From Collimonas sp. OK607 (GTDB lineage: Bacteria; Pseudomonadota; Gammaproteobacteria; Burkholderiales; Burkholderiaceae_D), in the NCBI RefSeq assembly GCF_900111995.1, contig NZ_FOKF01000014.1, positions 48,982-112,981 of the forward strand: a stretch of 64,000 nucleotides of DNA, written 5' to 3'. Both the position numbers and the translations under genes were made by a program. Below the pieces are notes generated by a model. It was not told where the DNA came from and did no database searches. It worked only from the letters and a program-made list of their open reading frames with translations. The stretch's first letter is position 1. Every line of letters starts with the position of its first letter. Shown here in pieces: positions 63,470 to 64,000 of this stretch.

Positions 63470-63501
63470 AAAAAAAGAGCCACGACAACGTGGCTCTTTT
63501 T
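63470..63501. terminator. Bidirectional terminator
   Basis: 13-bp stem AAAAAGAGCCACG / CGTGGCTCTTTTT (63472-63484 with 63489-63501) with an ACAA loop. Shared by the tautomerase (+) and the ammonia-lyase (-) genes. Confidence 0.95.
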
Positions 63502-63530
63502 GATTTCAAAGTGACTGAATCAGGCAAACA

Positions 63531-64000
63531 TCAGGCAAACTCGCCGATCTGCTTGATCACCGCATTGCGCACCGAACCGCTGACCACGAACGACTGCGCC
63601 ACCACGATATCGTTGTGGAACCAGCGGTCGCCTTCCAGGCAAGCCGGAATCTGACGACGGATTTCCTGATATGCAGCTTGCGTACCTTTGCCCAGCACGA
63701 AACCTGGCAATAAGTCTTCTGTCATGGTCAACGCCTGCGCCGCTAGCAGCATTTCGACACCGATGATGTATTGCGTATTGGCCACCACGGTTGCGGCCTT
63801 GCGCGCACACCAGGTCGAGTTCGAGACGTGGTCTTCACTGTTACCTTTGGCTGGAATGCTGTCGACGCTACCCGGCATGCACAGGGTGCGGTTTTCCATC
63901 ACCAGCGAACTCAGCGAACATTGCACCACCGGATAACCGGTGTTGACGCCACGCACACCGCTCATCAGATTGCGTGGCAAGCCCCACGACAAAGTCGGAT
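63531..64000 (-). CDS. MIO-type aromatic/histidine ammonia-lyase, C-terminal part (cut by window edge)
   Basis: The last 157 or so residues of a protein whose start is beyond the window. The stretch PTLSWGLPRNLMSGVRGVNTGY...SLSSLVMENRTLCMPGSVDSIPAKGNSEDHVSNSTWCARKA aligns with the conserved late region of HutH/PAL-family lyases (SVDSIPTSANQEDHVSM in HutH). The MIO-forming Ala-Ser-Gly is outside the window, so the specificity (His, Phe or Tyr) cannot be set. It is convergent with the aldolase/tautomerase genes. Confidence 0.85.
   Translation of the reverse strand, partial: PTLSWGLPRNLMSGVRGVNTGYPVVQCSLSSLVMENRTLCMPGSVDSIPAKGNSEDHVSNSTWCARKAATVVANTQYIIGVEMLLAAQALTMTEDLLPGFVLGKGTQAAYQEIRRQIPACLEGDRWFHNDIVVAQSFVVSGSVRNAVIKQIGEFA

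Overview
This window looks like ordinary chromosomal core sequence from a betaproteobacterium of the Oxalobacteraceae or close relatives (a Collimonas- or Herbaspirillum-like organism). The assignment is inferred from gene content and order (ybgC-tolQRAB-pal-cpoB then tRNA-Lys; rimP-nusA-infB-rbfA-truB-typA; glyA-nrdR-ribD-ribE; ribBA-ribH-nusB), from the moderately GC-rich codon use, and from protein resemblance. No database search was run. I see no insertion sequences, phage genes, CRISPR arrays or rRNA operons.

Layout. 1-7.1 kb: a perfect-looking LexA box at the left edge, a small Tyr/Pro-rich exported protein, a Pr6Pr membrane protein, then a leftward block of ribE, ribD, two minor-pilin genes (fimT carrying a frameshift, and pilW), nrdR and glyA. 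glyA is preceded by a ZTP (pfl-motif) riboswitch with its own promoter. 7.1-13.6 kb: rightward ydfG, the complete Tol-Pal operon and tRNA-Lys(TTT). 13.9-20.4 kb: accessory metabolism: a pirin, a LysR regulator, a DedA-rhodanese fusion, a DUF1275 protein, two tiny tandem XapX-domain membrane proteins, an amidohydrolase and an isochorismatase-family hydrolase. 20.7-28.6 kb: a MASE4-GGDEF diguanylate cyclase, a quinone oxidoreductase, two c-type cytochromes, small exported proteins, NDH-2 and a universal stress protein.

28.6-34.5 kb: a three-gene signalling cluster (PAS histidine kinase, stand-alone receiver, NarL-type regulator), an exported protein with three Cys-x10-Cys repeats, and a glutamate-synthase-like flavoprotein. 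34.5-40.9 kb: maleylacetoacetate/maleylpyruvate isomerase and fumarylpyruvate hydrolase, an aminotransferase, nusB, ribH, ribBA (with a degenerate RibA half) and dusA. 41-47 kb: an AbrB/Doc toxin-antitoxin pair, a QseBC-like two-component system, and a divergent thiol-redox operon (dsbD, an Lgt-like/TlpA fusion, dsbG). 47-59.3 kb: a long leftward translation block (typA, truB, rbfA, infB, nusA, rimP), a possible attenuator ahead of rimP, then rluB with very long disordered arms and scpB. 59.7-64 kb: divergent ureide genes (uraH, puuE), a porin, a class II aldolase, a 4-OT tautomerase and the C-terminal part of an MIO-type aromatic amino acid ammonia-lyase.

The strongest non-coding signals are the ZTP riboswitch of glyA, the LexA box, the terminator inside the rimP-nusA leader, and several palindromes at promoters (tRNA-Lys, pirin, qseB/dsbD). 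No single locus stands out as a wholly new system. The best candidates for novelty are the tandem XapX/amidohydrolase/isochorismatase operon, the Lgt-TlpA fusion between dsbD and dsbG, and the Cys-x10-Cys repeat protein.
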